Shown: positions 17,105 to 26,946, numbered from the stretch's first letter. The stretch: DNA of 64,000 bases from JBDHWG01 sp039810085 (GCA_039810085.1 JBDHWG010000022.1:32630-96629), one strand, 5' to 3'. Notes: generated from the letters alone by a model not told the origin. Program-made: numbers and translations.

Positions 17105-19588
17105 TTACGCCTCCGCCATCGCCGGCTGGGTCTGGGGCGCTGCGGCGGGCGTCGGCGTCGGCCACGCGAACCCGCCGATGGCCGCCCAGCGCTGATCACC
17201 GGCGTGCTGCCAGCTCCAGAAGTTCACCGCCGGCAGCCCCTGCGCCGCGGCCGCTTGCAGGAACTTTTGGATCTCATCCGGCGTCGCCTGGGCTTCCTTA
17301 TCCATGACGTAGGCCGCGCCGGTCGGGATGACCGGCCGCGCGTTCGGCAGCGCCGCGTTCTGCGCCAGGGACTGGACGAGCGCCTGGTCCGGCGGGTCGC
17401 TGTACCAGTACACCTGCGGCATGTTGATGTCGCAGTAGGCCAGGAACTCCTTCCACGGGAAGTCCTGGTGGAACTTCGGGAAGCGGAAGGAGCTGAGCGC
17501 AATCGGCAGCGTGGGCAGGCCCGCCCGCAGCGCCTGCATGTAGCGCGTCGCCGCTTCCGGCTGCCCGTTGAACTCGACCTCGGCGTTGACCACGAAGCCT
17601 TCCATCCCAAGCTGCCTGACGCGGGCGATGGCCGTCGCCGCCTGGGCCTCCGGGTCGGCGTCCGCGCCCGCGTAGATGTACTGCCAGCCCCAGACCGTGA
17701 TGCCCGCGCCGCGCAGCGCCGCCACAACGGGCGCGACGAGGTCGCCCTTCTTGGCATCGATGTTGAAGGGGGCGGCGGCATCGGCGACCTTGATGATGAC
17801 GTGGGTCAGCTCGGCCGCCTTCGCCAGCTCGGCGATGGCCGTCGGGTCGCCGCCCTCGCAGCGGCCCAGGGACCAGATCCACATGCCCTTGCCGACCAGC
17901 GGCCGGGTGCGGTCGGGCTGGGGCTGGGGGAGCTTGCTCACGAGCAGCGCCTTCTCGTCGTTCGTCAGGTTGGGCAGGCTCAGCACGCTCGGCCCGCTGT
18001 ACGGCGCTTTTCGCGCCTTCACGATGTCGGTCAGGCCCGCCCGGGTCAGCCAATCCCAGCCATTCGCCTTGAGTTGCGTCGCCGCGAAGTACATGGCATT
18101 GATGACGTCCTGGTTCGTGAGCGTCGGTCCCCCGGCCGTTGGCGTGATGTCCCGCGACGGGTCGTGGGGGCGATGCGCGCGCGCGGCCAGAACGCGGCGG
18201 AGGCGGGCGCTTTGGCGTCTCGGCGCAGGGCCAATGTCCCGCGAGCCGTCCGACGGCGCGGCGCCGCCTCCGATGGCCCTGGTCTCGGCCAGCTGGGCGC
18301 TGATGGCCGCCTTCTGGTCGTCGGTCAGGTTGGGGAGGTCGCTGATGGGCAGGCCGGTGTAGCGGGCGTTGCGGGCGCTGACGAGGCCGGTCAGGCCGGC
18401 GCGCGTCATCAGCGTCCACGCGCCCACGCCGAGCGCCGGGGCCGCCGCGAAGAAGGCGTTGATGACGTCCTGGTTTCGGTACTGGAAGGCGGCCTGGCCG
18501 GGGGCGCACGCCACGCACGCGTTCTGGAACGCGGTGTAGATGGGCTTGGCGTTGTCCAGCGTCAGGTCGCCCTTGCGGAACAGGCCGTACCACTTCTGGC
18601 CCGGGCCGCCCGGGTCGCCGAAGTCCTGGGTGCAGAACCAGAAGCCCAAGGCGATGTTCGGCTCGGCCGACATGAGCTGCACCGCGAGCTGCGCATTCTT
18701 CGCCTGGAACTCCTCCCGTTCGGGGTTGTACTGGTCGCTCTGCCAGCCCATCTCCGAGACGTAGAGGCGGCGGCGCGAGGCCGGCCCCTCGGCGTCGTGG
18801 ATCACGTCCATCATGCCCGCGATGTACGACTGGAAGCGCTCGCGGGTCTTGCGGACGTGGTCTTCCCAGTCCGCGTTGTAGCCCTCGATGATGTAGAGGT
18901 GGTAGCCGATGCCGTCGAAGGGGAAGGGCTGCCCGCTGCCCCAGCCGAAGAACTCCTGGCCCGCGCCGTAGGTGTTGCGCAGGTAGGGCGCTGCGCCGTT
19001 GGCGTTGATGTCCAGGCCCTGGAGCGGCCCGGTGACGAGGGTCACGCCCTTGATGCCGCGCTTGTTGCGCACGTTGTCGTAGACGGCCTGGAGCATGCGG
19101 GCGAACCAGCGCGGGTGAATCCAGTTGCGGTCGGCGGCGTGCCAGTCGTCTGGCTCGTTGAACGACTCGACTGTCGTCACCACGTCCTGGAGCTGCTCGA
19201 CGATCCAGCCGAAGATGTCGGCGTACTCGTCGATCCAGCGCTGGGCGTTCGCCCGCTCGCCGTCGGACATCTCCTCCGGCGGGCGGCGCAACATATCGCC
19301 CGGATCGCCCGGTGTGGCCTCGTGGCCGATCAGGCCGTAGACGCGCAGGCCGCGCTGGCGAAACGCGTCGATGGCGGCGCGGTAGGCTTCGAGCCACGTG
19401 TGCCCGGCGAACCGCGTGCCGTCGTCCGGCCGCTGCCAGGGCAGGCGGATGAAGTTGACGCGCACCCAGCCGACATCCGTGCCGGCAATCAGGTCGGCGT
19501 TGCGGGTCACTATGGATAGATCGCCCGCGCCGCCGCCCTCGGTGACAACCACGTGATTGGTGTCCAGTCCGATCTTCTCCGCCAACAT
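17105..19588 (-). CDS. Two-barrel glycoside-hydrolase-like protein with paired 66-aa repeats
   Basis: 827 aa; AAGGAGG before ATG. Residues 1-~350 form a clan-A-type TIM barrel with the acid/base motif FNEPDDW (Glu145) and a candidate nucleophile in YVSEMGW (Glu279). Two ~66-residue repeats follow (~390-455 and ~505-575), each with NQDVINAxxxAA, LxxRAGLTxxVxAR, YxGxxxxxLPNLTxDxKA. The C-terminal ~230 residues look like a second barrel (MWIWSLGRCEGGDPTAIAEL, HVIIKVADAAAPFNID, VWGWQYIYAG, NMPQVYWYSDPP, NFWSWQHAG). No signal peptide is visible, which is odd for a glycan hydrolase and leaves open export by another route, such as the neighbouring eCIS. The substrate is unknown. Confidence 0.75.
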   Translation of the reverse strand: MLAEKIGLDTNHVVVTEGGGAGDLSIVTRNADLIAGTDVGWVRVNFIRLPWQRPDDGTRFAGHTWLEAYRAAIDAFRQRGLRVYGLIGHEATPGDPGDMLRRPPEEMSDGERANAQRWIDEYADIFGWIVEQLQDVVTTVESFNEPDDWHAADRNWIHPRWFARMLQAVYDNVRNKRGIKGVTLVTGPLQGLDINANGAAPYLRNTYGAGQEFFGWGSGQPFPFDGIGYHLYIIEGYNADWEDHVRKTRERFQSYIAGMMDVIHDAEGPASRRRLYVSEMGWQSDQYNPEREEFQAKNAQLAVQLMSAEPNIALGFWFCTQDFGDPGGPGQKWYGLFRKGDLTLDNAKPIYTAFQNACVACAPGQAAFQYRNQDVINAFFAAAPALGVGAWTLMTRAGLTGLVSARNARYTGLPISDLPNLTDDQKAAISAQLAETRAIGGGAAPSDGSRDIGPAPRRQSARLRRVLAARAHRPHDPSRDITPTAGGPTLTNQDVINAMYFAATQLKANGWDWLTRAGLTDIVKARKAPYSGPSVLSLPNLTNDEKALLVSKLPQPQPDRTRPLVGKGMWIWSLGRCEGGDPTAIAELAKAAELTHVIIKVADAAAPFNIDAKKGDLVAPVVAALRGAGITVWGWQYIYAGADADPEAQAATAIARVRQLGMEGFVVNAEVEFNGQPEAATRYMQALRAGLPTLPIALSSFRFPKFHQDFPWKEFLAYCDINMPQVYWYSDPPDQALVQSLAQNAALPNARPVIPTGAAYVMDKEAQATPDEIQKFLQAAAAQGLPAVNFWSWQHAGDQRWAAIGGFAWPTPTPAAAPQTQPAMAEA

Positions 19589-19614
19589 AAGACCTCCTTC
19601 TGGCTATCCAGAAC

Positions 19615-20052
19615 CTATCCGTGCGATGACGCCGGCCTTCGAAACGTCTCCTGGACCGCGTGCGCCCGTCCGTCGAGTCTACCCGTCTCGGTCATCGTCA
19701 GGCTGTCGTCGTCGAGCCAGGCGAAGACGATCTGCACCTGGTTCGTCTCGGTGCGCTCCTCGAAGACGAGCGTCTCGTCCTCGACGTGACCGACGAGGAA
19801 GCGCACCGGGGCGCGGCCGTTGTTGAACTCGTAGAACTCGAACTGGCCGCTGGCCGTGTTGTACCAGAAGTAGCCTTCGGCGGCGAAGCTGTCGCCGTCT
19901 AGGGCGCGGTAGCTCATCTTGAGGAAGCGCCCGCCCAGCGCCCACGCCCACGCGGCCTCATCGCGGATCGCCTGCCCGTTCGTCTCCCCCTCGCCGACCC
20001 ACCGCCCGACAAACCGCGCCAGGCGCTCCCGCGCCGCCGCCTCCGAAATCAT
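19615..20052 (-). CDS. DUF1579/nitrobindin-like beta-barrel protein
   Basis: 145 aa; ATG 20052-20050 is placed 7 nt after GGAGGG. Sequence pattern RLARFVGRWVGEGETNG, AAWAWALGGRFLKMSYRALD, AEGYFWYNTASGQFEFYEFN, VRFLVGHVEDETLVFEER, LTMTETGRLDGR matches the DUF1579-like lipocalin-type fold (small ligand-binding barrels). No signal peptide. It is transcribed with the glycoside hydrolase downstream (26 bp gap). Ligand and role unknown. Confidence 0.7.
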   Translation of the reverse strand: MISEAAARERLARFVGRWVGEGETNGQAIRDEAAWAWALGGRFLKMSYRALDGDSFAAEGYFWYNTASGQFEFYEFNNGRAPVRFLVGHVEDETLVFEERTETNQVQIVFAWLDDDSLTMTETGRLDGRAHAVQETFRRPASSHG

Positions 20053-20127
20053 CACGCCACCCTCCTCCGCTCCTACGCTCGACCTAGCGACTGAAAAGTG
20101 ACGTTAGCATTCTACTTTGGGCAGCAA

Positions 20128-20156
20128 TTGACACCTCCTATATATGGTGTTATACT
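20128..20156 (+). promoter_or_regulatory. Consensus promoter of the lipoprotein gene
   Basis: TTGACA (20128-20133), 17-bp spacer, TATACT (20151-20156). The predicted 5' leader is about 155 nt long and AT-richer than its surroundings; I see no clear riboswitch fold in it. Confidence 0.75.
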
Positions 20157-20316
20157 TCTGGATCTATACTTATCTCAAGGTGAAATCCGCAGACCCCACC
20201 AACAAGCGCATATAGATCTTACCTTGGGACCAGTTTAGGCCTGCTATCGGTTCGTGTGTACCTCAAAATACTACGGCAGGACCCCGGCGTTGAAGTGAAT
20301 TGACTTGGGGGGCAGC

Positions 20317-21027
20317 GTGCTGAAACACCTTTTGCATCCACTACTCACCCTAGCTCTCCTCTGCCTCGTAAGTGCTTGTAGTCCCTCGGCAAGCGTGACA
20401 CCCCCGCCGGCAACGGCCACGCCCGTCGCTCCTTCTCCCGTCGCAAAGGCAGCCGGCCCGCCATCGGCAACCGCCACGCCCACCCCACCATCGGCAACTG
20501 CCACGCCCGTCCCATCCTCGCCGACGGCTGTAGCGAGTCAGGTGACCACCAACACAGCCATGCCATCGCCGACACGGACGGCGACGAAAACTGCCGCCCC
20601 AAGCCCGACCAAGACCCCGATCCTCTTGCCGACGCCGACCAAGACCCCGATTCCCCTGCCGACGCCGAAGCCCACATCGAATCCAAGCGGGAATCAGCCG
20701 CAGAAGTTCGACGTGACACTGCCCAATCTGTTCCAGGTGATGGCTCGCATCCAAGAGCGGCAGCACGACGGCGACGGCATCGATAATGTAGAATTCAGGA
20801 TCACTGATACTGGTGACGAGAATGTGTTCTACCGGCACAGTGAGAAGACTTCGCCGTTCTGCACTTTCGGCCAGCAGGGTAATACCTGTGTAAAGAGCAA
20901 AGAGATCGTCTACCACCACCTGCCTCCGGGTCTATATCATCTGCAAATCAATGTCACCGGCTCACAGAATAAAGATCCCTGGCTCTGGAAGCGCACGTAC
21001 GAGATCTCGATCCCAGAACTGCCTTAA
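20317..21027 (+). CDS. Secreted lipoprotein with Pro/Thr stalk
   Basis: 236 aa from GTG 20317 after a GGGGGG stretch; a TTG four codons earlier is the alternative. Signal peptide LKHLLHPLLTLALLCLVSAC with a lipobox (LVSAC) gives lipidation near residue 21. A ~100-residue Pro/Thr/Ala stalk with PTPTKTPIPLPTPK-type repeats follows, then a ~100-residue globular domain (QKFDVTLPNLFQVMARIQER, IDNVEFRITDTGDENVFYRH, VYHHLPPGLYHLQINVTGSQ) with two cysteines. It ends convergent to the caspase-WD40 gene with a 4-bp overlap. I do not recognise the C-terminal domain. Confidence 0.8.
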   Translation: MLKHLLHPLLTLALLCLVSACSPSASVTPPPATATPVAPSPVAKAAGPPSATATPTPPSATATPVPSSPTAVASQVTTNTAMPSPTRTATKTAAPSPTKTPILLPTPTKTPIPLPTPKPTSNPSGNQPQKFDVTLPNLFQVMARIQERQHDGDGIDNVEFRITDTGDENVFYRHSEKTSPFCTFGQQGNTCVKSKEIVYHHLPPGLYHLQINVTGSQNKDPWLWKRTYEISIPELP

Positions 21028-24000
21028 GCGCTCGACGGTAGGTCCGGACAGGTCGGGTAATACGGCCAGTTTGAACCGATATACTGATTCCACTCCGACC
21101 GGCTCAGGTTGCGGTTGGCGATACGACACACTCGCGCCAGCCACGAGTTGATATCAACATCCCACAGGATGATCTCACCTTTCGTACAGTTGTCTTTGCT
21201 GATCTCGGCGCACGACGCTGAGGCGAGGGTCTTGCCGTCCTTACTGAACGCGACACTATTGACAGGGGCCGAGTGACCCATGAGCGGTTGACCGATCTGG
21301 CGCGGCTGCACCGGATCGGACACGTCCCACAAGCGAACTGTCTTGTCATCACTGCTGAAAGCGAGGGTCAGGTTGGTCGTGTCCGGGCTGAATGCGACAC
21401 TCCTGATAGGACCTAAATGACCTGGCAATGGCTCTCCGAGCTGGTGGGGCTGCGCCGGGTTGGACACGTCCCACAGGATGATCCTCTTGTCTGTGCTGCC
21501 CGAGGCAAGAATGTTGCGGATTGGGCTGAAGGCGACACTCGTCACGAGGTCCGTGTGGCCGCTAAGGTCCTGCAGCAGCCGCTGCGGATTCGAGACATCC
21601 CACAGGCTGATTACGCCCGAGATACATGGTTGACCTTCTTCTTTACGACAGGACGCCGAAGCGAGGATATTGCCATCCGGACTGAACGCTACACTTCGGA
21701 CAGCGTCGCCGTGGCCCGGAAGGGTGCGTAGCAGCTGTTGTGGATTCGAGACATCCCACAGGATGACGCTCTTGTCTATACTGCCCGCGGCAAGAATGTT
21801 GCCCTCCGGTCCGAAGGCGACACTGGTAAAAGGACTCGGGTGACCAGTTAGGGTCTGGTGCGGCTGCTCCGGATTCGCTACGTTCCACAGAGTGATGCTC
21901 GTGTCGTCACTCGCCACCGCGAGGGTCGTGCCATTCGGACTGAACGCCAAACCCGTAACAGCGGTTCCATCAGTCGCGAAGGGGTGCCGCGCCTGCTGAC
22001 TCGCCACGTCCCACAGGATGATGGTCGTGTCATCGCTGCCCGAGGCGAGGATATTGTCCTTCGGACTAAACGCGACACTTCGGATACGGCCTGAGTGCCC
22101 CGTGAGGCGCTGCCCAAGGATGGGTGGCTGTTCCGGGTTGCTCACGTCCCACAGGATGATGCTCGTGTTTCCACTGCCCGAGGCGAGGGTATTGCCGTTC
22201 GGGCTGAACGCCACGCTCCAAACAGGGGCTGAATTGCCGGCGAGCGGTTGGCCGAGTCGGCGCGGCTGCATTGGGTGGGCCACGTCCCACAGGATGATGG
22301 TCTTGTCCCCACTGCCCGAGGCGAGGATATTGCCGTTCGGGCTGAACGCAATACTATTGACAGAGCCTAAGTGACCCATGAGCGGTTGGCCGAGTCGGCA
22401 CGGCTGCGTTGGGTCGGACACGTCCCACAGGATGATGGTCTTGTCCCCACTGCCCGAGGCGAGGATATTGCCGTTCGGGCTGAACGCAATACTATTGACA
22501 GAGCCTAAGTGACCCATAACCGGTTGGCCGAGTCGACGCGGCTTTGCCGGGTGGGCCACATCCCACAGGATGATGGTCTTGTCCCCACTGCCCGAGGCGA
22601 GGATATTGCCGTCCTTACTGAACGCGACACTATTGACAGGGGCCTGGTGACCCATGAGCGGTTGGCCAAGTCGGCGCGGCTGCGTTGGGTCGGACACGTC
22701 CCACAGCATGATGGTCTTATCATCACTGCCTGAGGCGAGGATATTGCCGTTCCGGCTAAATGCTAGACTGCCGATACGGTTTGAGGGGCCTTCGGGGAGC
22801 GCGACCGGTTTTGGCGGTTTTTGCGAGCCAGACAAGTTCCACAGGAATATCTCACCGTTTGTGCAGTTGCCATTTGAGTCTTTGACGCACGATGATGACG
22901 CGAGGATATTGTTGTCCGGACTGAACGCCAGGGTGTCGACACCAGCCGAGTGACCTTGCAGGGCTTGCTCGATTTTGGGAGGCTGCTGCGGTTGGGATAC
23001 ATCCCACAGCACGATGGCGCCCTCTTTACAGTCGCTGCTAGAGCCATTCACGCATGCCCAGCCAGCTAGGGTTCTCCCATCCAGACTGAATATCGCATTC
23101 CCGACATCGAAGAAAGCATTCGTGGCAGAACTAGACACCCAGCGCCTGACATCGACTGGCCGAACGCTCAGAAACATCCGCATCGCCGGAGTGCGCTGTA
23201 GCACGTCAAGTAGAGCGACTCGCGCTTCGATTGTATTTGCTGCGTGGTAAGCTTCACCAGCCAGGAGGAGACTAAGATCGACCTGATTTTCCATCGCGCT
23301 CGCCGACTGAGTCGCCAACTGACGCGATAGGGCGATGCGGGCTTGCTCTTGCGCCTGGTTGCGCTGCTCTTCTGCGATTCCTTGCTGACGCTGTGCCTCA
23401 GCCGCGTTGGCAACTGCTTGGTTGCGCTGCTCATCGGCGACTATTTGTTGTTGGCGCGCAATCACGGCGGCGACACTTGTGGCAATAGCGAGCACAAGGA
23501 GGGCGGCGCCAATAGCTTGAGCAATGCGGGTGTTGCGGCGCTTGCGGGCGACGCTCGCCTGCACGAACGCGGTCTCCGTGGCGTTGAGCCAGCTTTCCGA
23601 CGACCGCTCGATGTCATCCAGGCGCGGCAGGTTGGGGTTGTCGGTCCACAGGCGGCCCGGCGGGCGCCGGTCGGCGTCCCAGTCCACCGCCGCCTGCGCC
23701 ACGCGCCGCTGCAAGGGCAGCACATCGTGCGCCTCGCGCGTCCACTCCCACAGCCGGTCCCAGCTCTGCACCAGGGCGTCGTGGGCCGGCTCGACGTAGC
23801 TCTGGCCCGTCTCGTCCTGGCCGGTCACGAGCAGGCGCGCCCCGCTGAACTGATCCACCACGGCCGCGACCCGCGCGTTCTCCGCCTCATCGCTGTACTT
23901 CAACTCGCTCGACAGCACGCGCCGCCGCGCCCGCTCGCCGCCCTCGGTCGATACCATGCGCAGCATCACCCGCCGCAGCGTCGCCTGGTGGGCCGCGTCC

Positions 24001-25709
24001 AGCTTGTCGTACTCCTCGTTGGCGCGGCGCGTGATGGAGCCGATGACCCCGCCGAGGTCCGCGTAGTCGGTGTCGTTGAGGGCGCGATTCTGGCCCAGGG
24101 CGTCGTGCCGCTCGACGTGGCCCAGGTAGCGGATGTACAGCTCGCTCAGGGTGAAGGAGAGCAGTGGCAACGCCCCCGGCATCTCTACCACTTCGTTGAT
24201 GAGCCGGTCCACCAGGCTGCCCGGCTCGAAATACAGGGCGCGCTGGGCCGCCGGCCCCTCGATGACCTGGCGCAGCTCGTCCTGGGTCATGGGCGTCGCC
24301 ACGAAGCGCGCGGCAGACGTCCAGACGGCGGTTAGGGGCGAGTCCTCGCGGGTGAAGTGTGGCTCGAAGTCGGCGCGCACGGTGAGTACCAGGTGGAAGA
24401 AGGCGGCGTGCTGAGCCACGGCGTCGGCGAGCTGCCCCTGGAAATCCTTGCGCTCGGTGTCGTCGCGGCACAGGGTGATAAGCTCCTCGAACTGGTCCAC
24501 GACGAGGGCCAGGGGCGTGTCGGGGTGCTGCGCGCGCCAGGCGCGAATGCGCTCGCTGAGCGGGCCATCGCCACCCGCCGCCGGGGGCAGGTCTACCGTC
24601 GCCAGGGTTTGCGTCGGGTGCGCGCCCGGCCGAATGGGGCCGAGAACCTGCCAGCCCGCCGCGTGGAGTTGGGGCACGAGGCCCGCCCGCACCAGGCTCG
24701 ACTTGCCGGTGCCGGACGCGCCGACGACGGCGGTGAACGGCTGGCCCTTCACCCCGTCGGTCAGGACTTGCGTGACCTTCTCGCGTCCGAAGAAGACGTC
24801 CGTATGCGCCTCTTCGTAGGGTTGCAGACCGCGGTACGGGTTGTTCTCCTTGTTGAGCGCGGGCGCGGGCGGCAGCGTGACCTCGCGTCCCGGCGACAGG
24901 AAGATGAACTCGCCTTTGTCGTGCTTCCGCAGCGGCCAGAGGCCGGGCGTCTGGCGCTTGTTGCTCTCGATGGTCGCCGGCTCGATCTGGTCGCGCAGGT
25001 ACAGGTAAAGCTCCGAGGCGCTGATGACGCCGTCGCCCTGCTTAGGGCTGATGTCAGCCTCGCCGGCCAGACCGTTGTACAAATGCAAGGCAAAGGGCGA
25101 GTGGGACACCTTATCGCCGACTTGTTCCACCTCGCCCCGCCCGCCGAGGCCCGACAGAACATCCAGGGCGTGCTGGTCGTAGGCGGCCGATGTGAGCACC
25201 TGCCACGCCGGGTCTTTGATGAAACGCTCGTAGGTCTCGCGGTACATCGGGCCGATGCTCCCGCGCGTCTCGCTGCTGGCCCAGCGGAACGCGCCCGCGA
25301 AGCAGCAGTCGAGGATGAGCAGGAAGTGGCGGCAGTCGAGCTTGCCCAGCCCCTCCGCCACCTGGCGCATCGAGAGAAACGTCTGCGGGTCGTCGCGGTC
25401 GGCGTCCTGGGGGATGAGGTAGCCCGCCGGGCCGTCGTCGCTCTCCAGGGCGATGCCGTGGCCCGCGAAGTAGAGCAGCAGGCGGTCGCCCGACGTGACC
25501 GTTTGCGGCAGGGTCTCGCCCAGCAGCGTGTCGAGCGCGGCTCGCGTGGCCCCGTCGTCGGTCAGGAGCTGCACCTGGTAGCCGTGGTCCTTGTCGAGAA
25601 TCTCGGCGAGGCGGCGCGCATCGTTGACGGCGCTGCGGAGGCGGGGGATGCCGTTGCCGTAGCGGTCGATGCCGATGATGTAGGCCAGGCTCCTGGCGAA
25701 ACCCTGCAT
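21024..25709 (-). CDS. Caspase-like protease fused to STAND NTPase, TM segment and 14 WD40 repeats
   Basis: 1561 aa. Residues 1-240 are a peptidase C14 (caspase/metacaspase) domain with His84 (YFAGHG) and Cys136 (LDCCFAG). After a linker, NPYRGLQPYEEAHTDVFFGR opens an nSTAND1-type NTPase with Walker A VGASGTGKSS (~326-335) and LALVVDQFEE as Walker B. A single membrane-like helix (IAQAIGAALLVLAIATSVAA) lies at ~726-747. The rest is fourteen WD40 repeats, i.e. two seven-bladed propellers, ending WDVDINSW ... WNQYIG ... TCP. In such NLR-like proteins the propeller senses, the NTPase oligomerises and the protease acts. Third gene of operon C39-peptidase/unknown/caspase; GAGGAGAA precedes ATG. Confidence 0.93.
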   Translation of the reverse strand: MQGFARSLAYIIGIDRYGNGIPRLRSAVNDARRLAEILDKDHGYQVQLLTDDGATRAALDTLLGETLPQTVTSGDRLLLYFAGHGIALESDDGPAGYLIPQDADRDDPQTFLSMRQVAEGLGKLDCRHFLLILDCCFAGAFRWASSETRGSIGPMYRETYERFIKDPAWQVLTSAAYDQHALDVLSGLGGRGEVEQVGDKVSHSPFALHLYNGLAGEADISPKQGDGVISASELYLYLRDQIEPATIESNKRQTPGLWPLRKHDKGEFIFLSPGREVTLPPAPALNKENNPYRGLQPYEEAHTDVFFGREKVTQVLTDGVKGQPFTAVVGASGTGKSSLVRAGLVPQLHAAGWQVLGPIRPGAHPTQTLATVDLPPAAGGDGPLSERIRAWRAQHPDTPLALVVDQFEELITLCRDDTERKDFQGQLADAVAQHAAFFHLVLTVRADFEPHFTREDSPLTAVWTSAARFVATPMTQDELRQVIEGPAAQRALYFEPGSLVDRLINEVVEMPGALPLLSFTLSELYIRYLGHVERHDALGQNRALNDTDYADLGGVIGSITRRANEEYDKLDAAHQATLRRVMLRMVSTEGGERARRRVLSSELKYSDEAENARVAAVVDQFSGARLLVTGQDETGQSYVEPAHDALVQSWDRLWEWTREAHDVLPLQRRVAQAAVDWDADRRPPGRLWTDNPNLPRLDDIERSSESWLNATETAFVQASVARKRRNTRIAQAIGAALLVLAIATSVAAVIARQQQIVADEQRNQAVANAAEAQRQQGIAEEQRNQAQEQARIALSRQLATQSASAMENQVDLSLLLAGEAYHAANTIEARVALLDVLQRTPAMRMFLSVRPVDVRRWVSSSATNAFFDVGNAIFSLDGRTLAGWACVNGSSSDCKEGAIVLWDVSQPQQPPKIEQALQGHSAGVDTLAFSPDNNILASSSCVKDSNGNCTNGEIFLWNLSGSQKPPKPVALPEGPSNRIGSLAFSRNGNILASGSDDKTIMLWDVSDPTQPRRLGQPLMGHQAPVNSVAFSKDGNILASGSGDKTIILWDVAHPAKPRRLGQPVMGHLGSVNSIAFSPNGNILASGSGDKTIILWDVSDPTQPCRLGQPLMGHLGSVNSIAFSPNGNILASGSGDKTIILWDVAHPMQPRRLGQPLAGNSAPVWSVAFSPNGNTLASGSGNTSIILWDVSNPEQPPILGQRLTGHSGRIRSVAFSPKDNILASGSDDTTIILWDVASQQARHPFATDGTAVTGLAFSPNGTTLAVASDDTSITLWNVANPEQPHQTLTGHPSPFTSVAFGPEGNILAAGSIDKSVILWDVSNPQQLLRTLPGHGDAVRSVAFSPDGNILASASCRKEEGQPCISGVISLWDVSNPQRLLQDLSGHTDLVTSVAFSPIRNILASGSTDKRIILWDVSNPAQPHQLGEPLPGHLGPIRSVAFSPDTTNLTLAFSSDDKTVRLWDVSDPVQPRQIGQPLMGHSAPVNSVAFSKDGKTLASASCAEISKDNCTKGEIILWDVDINSWLARVCRIANRNLSRSEWNQYIGSNWPYYPTCPDLPSSA

Positions 25710-25739
25710 GTCCGGGTTCTCCTCACAACAGAGAGACCC

Positions 25740-25776
25740 GGGGCGATGACGACGCCGTCGGCGTCGTCATCGCCCC
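25740..25776 (-). promoter_or_regulatory. Perfect 17-bp intercistronic hairpin before the caspase-WD40 gene
   Basis: Arms GGGGCGATGACGACGCC (25740-25756) and its exact complement (25760-25776) with a 3-nt loop. It lies 30 nt upstream of the caspase ATG and after the stop of the preceding gene. There is no U-run, so it is not a classic terminator; an RNA-processing or stability element is more likely. Confidence 0.7.
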
Positions 25777-25800
25777 GCTCACTTCTTACGGAGGCTGCCC

Positions 25801-26889
25801 CTACTGCGGGAACAGCTCGCCGAGGGTGACAGGCTCCGGGGACAGGCCGCGCGACGCCGCGACCACGTCGGCGAGCGTGGGCGTCGGCACGATGTCCTTC
25901 GCGCCGAGAGCGTCCTTGTACTGCTGATACTTGTCGCGCAGGGCGCGCGCCGCCTGCATCTTGTCCGGCTGGGTCAGGTCGGGCGACTGGAGCGCCTGCA
26001 CCACGGCATTGCGAATGAAGACGTCGGCGTCGGCGACGCGCGGATTGCCGTTGGAGTCGAACTGCCCCAGGGCGTCGATGGCTTTGTCCCAGTACTCCTT
26101 GATGTTGGGCAGCGAGTCCCAGTCGTCGCGGTGCCCGCTCGTCTCCAACCGCAGCAGCATGTAGGCGACGCCGGTGAGCGGCTGGGCGCTATCCAGGTTG
26201 TCGCCGTAGAGCAGGTGCGAGTCTTTGACCCACAGCTTCTCCGCCGGGTAGCTGCCGCGCGGGGCGTTGAGAACGGCGATATTGCAGGCGCGCAGGGGCG
26301 TGGTTCCGCTGCCGTCGGCGCCCTGGAACGTGTCGTGGTAGCCCAGGATCATGCTGTTGCCGCCGACACCGAGCAGCTGCTCGACACCGCTGCTGACCGT
26401 CGTGGCGATGGTCAGCGCCGCCGAGAGCTGCGGGACGGCCAGCAGCTGGCTGAAGCTGCCCACCACCGTCAGGAAGCGTTGCAGCAGGTCACTCGCCTCC
26501 ATGGCGACCAGCCCGGCCTCGATCTCCACCGTGCCGCCGGTGAAGGGGATCAGGGGCGTCAGGGCCAGGTTCTGCTGGATGACGCGGTCGAGGTGCGACG
26601 CGTCGACGTTTTGCAGCCGACCCGGCCCGGCGACCTGGGCAATTTGCAGGTTCGAGGTCCCGAAGTGGAACGAGGTCAGCGACTGGACGACCGGGTAGAA
26701 GCTCTTGAACCAGTCGCGGTCGTTCTTGAGGAACATCTCGACGACCCACAGGCGGAAGTAGCCCGCGTTGGCCTGGAGGGCGTTGCTGTCCTGCACGGCC
26801 GGCGAGACGTGGTCCGGGGCAAGCACGACTTGCTCCAGGTGCTCCGCGTCACGACGGAAGAGCTGAGCAAGTGGCGACACAAGATCCAT
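25801..26889 (-). CDS. Uncharacterised protein linked to C39-like peptidase and caspase-STAND
   Basis: 362 aa from ATG 26889-26887 behind AAGGAG. I do not recognise a family. It starts MDLVSPLAQLFRRDAEHLEQ, has an alpha-helical first part (GYFRLWVVEMFLKNDRDWFK), a strand-rich centre (LTPLIPFTGGTVEIEAGLVA, SMILGYHDTFQGADGSGTTP, LRACNIAVLNAPRGSYPAEK) and a helical C-terminus (KMQAARALRDKYQQYKDALG). A hydrophobic stretch at ~145-175 (FLTVVGSFSQLLAVPQLSAA) could be buried helix or membrane-interacting. Position between a cysteine peptidase and a caspase-STAND suggests a substrate, adaptor or effector of that cascade. Confidence 0.7.
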   Translation of the reverse strand: MDLVSPLAQLFRRDAEHLEQVVLAPDHVSPAVQDSNALQANAGYFRLWVVEMFLKNDRDWFKSFYPVVQSLTSFHFGTSNLQIAQVAGPGRLQNVDASHLDRVIQQNLALTPLIPFTGGTVEIEAGLVAMEASDLLQRFLTVVGSFSQLLAVPQLSAALTIATTVSSGVEQLLGVGGNSMILGYHDTFQGADGSGTTPLRACNIAVLNAPRGSYPAEKLWVKDSHLLYGDNLDSAQPLTGVAYMLLRLETSGHRDDWDSLPNIKEYWDKAIDALGQFDSNGNPRVADADVFIRNAVVQALQSPDLTQPDKMQAARALRDKYQQYKDALGAKDIVPTPTLADVVAASRGLSPEPVTLGELFPQ

Positions 26890-26946
26890 GATCCACTCCT
26901 TGAGGGTGAGCATGAAGTGTTGGAGCATCGGACGGGTGGCGGCTGG

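Noticed and set aside
17063..19519. 818-codon plus-strand frame over the glycoside hydrolase
   Set aside because: Arg/Val/Asp-rich shadow of high-GC coding DNA without domain or RBS; the minus strand has catalytic motifs.
24357..25829. 490-codon plus-strand frame over the caspase/STAND region
   Set aside because: Runs antisense to the caspase catalytic domain and has no recognisable feature of its own.
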